Of a stretch of 64,000 nt of DNA, positions 61,944 to 64,000 are shown in pieces. Origin of the DNA: Pohlia nutans. Lineage: Eukaryota; Streptophyta; Bryopsida; Bryales; Mniaceae. How positions within the stretch are numbered: position 1 is the first letter of the stretch; every line of letters starts with the position of its first letter. The notes below the pieces were generated by a model. It saw only the letters and a list, made by a program, of their open reading frames with translations, had not been told where the DNA came from and ran no database searches. Made by a program: the position numbers and the translations under genes. The stretch covers positions 16,329,501-16,393,500 of the forward strand of contig CM040094.1 of assembly GCA_022496805.1 (NCBI GenBank). The letters run 5' to 3'.

Positions 61944-61959
61944 GACTCATTTTTTGAGG
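61944..61959. repeat. Internal subterminal repeat of the Tc1 element, left
   Basis: GACTCATTTTTTGAGG is the reverse complement of CCTCAAAAAATGAGTC at 63139-63154. It also matches, with one change over its GACTCATTT(C/T)TTGA core, the inverted copy in the outer terminal repeat of the same side. Confidence 0.9.
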
Positions 61960-62098
61960 TGGCTTGTGGAGCAACTTCACATGGCAACATTTGAGTGTAG
62001 AACATAGAGAAATTTGTGTTTTTTGATGAAATTTTTTGTGCTTTCTCTTCTCTTCCCTCTTGTGGAACATACTGTGGAGAATAGGAATTAGAATTGGC

Positions 62099-63121
62099 AT
62101 GATGAAGCCAATTTCAGGAGACAAAGTGAGAGATATTGTTGCTTTTTTGATGAAAGGCAAGAATACAAGAGTGGTTGCGAAGTCATTGGGTTTCTCACAG
62201 AGTACGGTGAATAGAGTGAGGAAGAAACATTGTAGTGACTTAGAATTGCCAAAACGAGGTGTTCCAAAGATTCTTAGCGCTTCAGAGATACGACGTGCAG
62301 TGCGTTTGGTCACGGTTGGAGGGCTAGAAACGGCAGTACATGCAGCAAAAGTGTTGAGAGAGGGTAGAGAAGTGGGTTTCTGTGATAACACTTTGCGGTC
62401 TGCTTTGAGAGATGCTGGATTGAGTGCCTGTGAGAAGATTCCTAAGCTTTGTTTGTCAAAGAAAAATGTACGAGAGAGGCTACGATTTGCAAGAATTCAT
62501 GAAGAGTGGACAGTAGAGGATTGGAAGAGAGTTGTATTTAGTGATGAAACGAAGATAAATCGTTTCAATGCGGATGGGAGGACTTGGTGCTGGGTCAATG
62601 ACCAAAAAATCTTCCCTGATCGTGTGGTGAAGCAAACAGTGAAGCATGGTGGAGGGTCTTTGATGCTATGGAGTTGTATGACAGCAAGAGGTGTAGGTGA
62701 TTTACAAAGGGTGGACGGGCGTATAAATGCGAAGGACTATATTACAATCTTGCATGGAGATTTGTACTTGAGTTTAAAGAGATTAGGATACTTGAACCTC
62801 GGTAACGTCATTTTCCAGCATGATAATGCTCCTATACACAAGGCAAAGATTGTTCAAAAATGGCTCTTAGAGCAACCATTCACTGTTTTAGAGTGGCCAG
62901 CTCAATCCCCAGACCTAAATCCCATAGAACATGTTTGGGCAATTCTCAAACATCGTTTGAATTCCTATCCAACTCCTCATGTAGGTCTTTTGCAATTATG
63001 GGAGCGTGTGGAGGAGACTTATAAGACGATCACTACAGAGCAGTGTGAGAGATTGTATGCTAGCATGCCAGATCGAATTGCAGCTGTTTTGGTTGCTCGT
63101 GGAAAGTGGACAAGATTTTGA
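62099..63121 (+). CDS. Tc1/mariner-superfamily transposase, DD34E
   Basis: The enzyme cuts and pastes the element into TA sites. The frame is open from 62036, but the start is placed at ATG 62099 (MMKPISGDKVRDIV), the usual helix-turn-helix start, giving 340 residues, a typical Tc1 length. The N-terminal DNA-binding region (about 1-115) contains AKSLGFSQSTVNRV. The catalytic triad is D149 (VVFSDETKI), D242 (IFQHDNAPIH) and E277 (SPDLNPIEHVW), with exactly 34 residues between the last two. The GGGSLMLWSCM motif is also present. The DD34E spacing and motifs are of Tc1 type, as in animals and fungi; plant mariner-like elements are usually DD39D. No stop or frameshift interrupts it. Confidence 0.96.
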   Translation: MMKPISGDKVRDIVAFLMKGKNTRVVAKSLGFSQSTVNRVRKKHCSDLELPKRGVPKILSASEIRRAVRLVTVGGLETAVHAAKVLREGREVGFCDNTLRSALRDAGLSACEKIPKLCLSKKNVRERLRFARIHEEWTVEDWKRVVFSDETKINRFNADGRTWCWVNDQKIFPDRVVKQTVKHGGGSLMLWSCMTARGVGDLQRVDGRINAKDYITILHGDLYLSLKRLGYLNLGNVIFQHDNAPIHKAKIVQKWLLEQPFTVLEWPAQSPDLNPIEHVWAILKHRLNSYPTPHVGLLQLWERVEETYKTITTEQCERLYASMPDRIAAVLVARGKWTRF

Positions 63122-63138
63122 CCACTCTTTCTATAACG

Positions 63139-63154
63139 CCTCAAAAAATGAGTC
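63139..63154. repeat. Internal subterminal repeat of the Tc1 element, right
   Basis: CCTCAAAAAATGAGTC, 17 bp after the transposase stop codon; mirror of 61944-61959 and inverted relative to the outer right terminal repeat. Confidence 0.9.
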
Positions 63155-63352
63155 TATGTACATAGTCAACTTTGGCACTATGTATTTTTTTAATCTAGTG
63201 GCAATTTCTTTTCAATTTTCTTGAGGTTGTCAATTACTTCATGCTCTCAAACTTTCATGTTCAAAATTTATTGCTTTGATTCTTCATACTCTCTACGTTG
63301 TTACTTTTCTAAATCAAATACCCTCAAAGACTCATTTCTTGAAGTCACTGTA

Positions 63353-63852
63353 TAGCAAGAAAAGACAAGTCTTTGAATATTTTCTTGTTTTTTGGTTTTA
63401 CCTTCCATCATTTCTGGAACGCAGATGCAAGTGCGGGTAGGGGCTTGGTGTGAATGGGTGGAAATAGAAGGGGGAAAGAATGATGAATCATTTGTACTTT
63501 AAAAGGTTTGGTATTCATCAGTGAAGTTGGGCCAGACTATTTTGGTGCCATTTTGACACTAAAGACTGCATACAAATCATTTTAGTGTCATTTTATCCAT
63601 GCTAAGTTGGTATGGAGGCTGGCATCAAATTATCTTAATTGCATTTCAATGCACCATCATGACACCATGTTCACATGCTTTGAAATTCTTGATGTTAGGT
63701 TTGGAAATCCAATGTGTTACAGAAAGTGATGCCGTGAAATTTTACAAAATATAAAAATAATAACAACTACAATAACAATAATAATAATTATTATTCTTAT
63801 TATTTTTATTAGAAGTTCATTGGAAGTTCTTGAAATCAAGAGAGATGTTCCT
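63353..63852. other. Intergenic, no gene seen
   Basis: Non-coding stretch ending in an (AAT)n-like microsatellite at about 63750-63810. Confidence 0.5.
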
Positions 63853-63856
63853 TTAA

Positions 63857-64000
63857 CCCCTAAATGTCCCAGCGTCCAGAAACTATCACGAATAGATTTG
63901 AAGCCTTGTAACTTTTTCATACAACCTTGGATGATTTTCGTCTAAGTCACCTTTGAAAGCCTATTAAATTCTCTACCGCTTACAATAAATCTCTTGTGAT
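63857..64000. repeat. TTAA-flanked family C element, cut by the window end
   Basis: TTAA at 63853-63856, then CCCCTAAATGTCCCAGCGTC; aligns with 45847-45990. The right end lies outside the window. Confidence 0.85.

Larger units (their letters stand above)
61749..63350 (+). mobile_element. Complete Tc1-type transposon, 1,602 bp
   Basis: A perfect 22-bp terminal inverted repeat (CAGTGACTTCAAGAAATGAG...) lies at 61749-61770 and 63329-63350, flanked by TA on both sides (61747-61748 and 63351-63352) as expected of Tc1/mariner target duplication. The element contains one intact transposase gene. A second, internal repeat pair lies at 61944-61959 and 63139-63154. Perfect ends and an unbroken frame suggest recent or ongoing activity. 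Confidence 0.95.

Overview
The window looks like nuclear DNA of a land plant, most likely a bryophyte (moss-like) or another seed-free plant. The evidence is plant-type telomere repeats (CCCTAAA), plant-style U2 snRNA genes with an upstream sequence element plus TATA box, intron-rich genes for plant families (endo-beta-mannosidase, PL1 pectate lyase, delta-COP), AT-rich intergenic DNA and many small inverted-repeat transposons. The species is not fixed by the sequence.

Layout. 0.9-7.9 kb: a five-exon pectate lyase gene on the minus strand, spread over 7 kb because its introns hold transposons and a tandem array that copies one of its own splice acceptors. 9.2-13.5 kb: a 1,166-bp inverted repeat, apparently perfect, each arm carrying a complete U2 snRNA gene and promoter; the 2-kb spacer holds a GDSL-lipase fragment. 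14.3-17.2 kb: a small six-exon gene for a 133-residue protein (minus). 17.2-22.9 kb: gene-free, repeat-rich. 23.0-32.4 kb: a 14-exon GH2 mannosylglycoprotein endo-beta-mannosidase (plus), with small transposons in nearly every long intron. 33.8-38.2 kb: a three-exon gene for a 640-residue protein (minus), tentatively FANCB/FAAP100-like. 41.0-44.5 kb: coatomer delta subunit (minus, 11 exons). 44.5-53.7 kb: gene-free, with many inverted-repeat elements and a 66-bp higher-order minisatellite. 53.7-60.6 kb: a gene for a ~1,307-residue coiled-coil protein (plus). 61.7-63.4 kb: an intact Tc1-type DD34E transposon with unusual palindromic ends.

The genes are independent plant genes and do not form a pathway. 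What unites the window is its mobile DNA. The main signals are (i) a superfamily of elements with CCCCTAAA-type ends inserted at TTAA, a piggyBac-like signature; (ii) hAT-type, foldback and other MITEs lodged in introns; (iii) the complete Tc1 element, whose transposase resembles fungal Tc1 proteins rather than the usual plant mariner type.

All gene models were built by hand from splice signals, reading-frame continuity and remembered family motifs; no alignment or transcript data were available.
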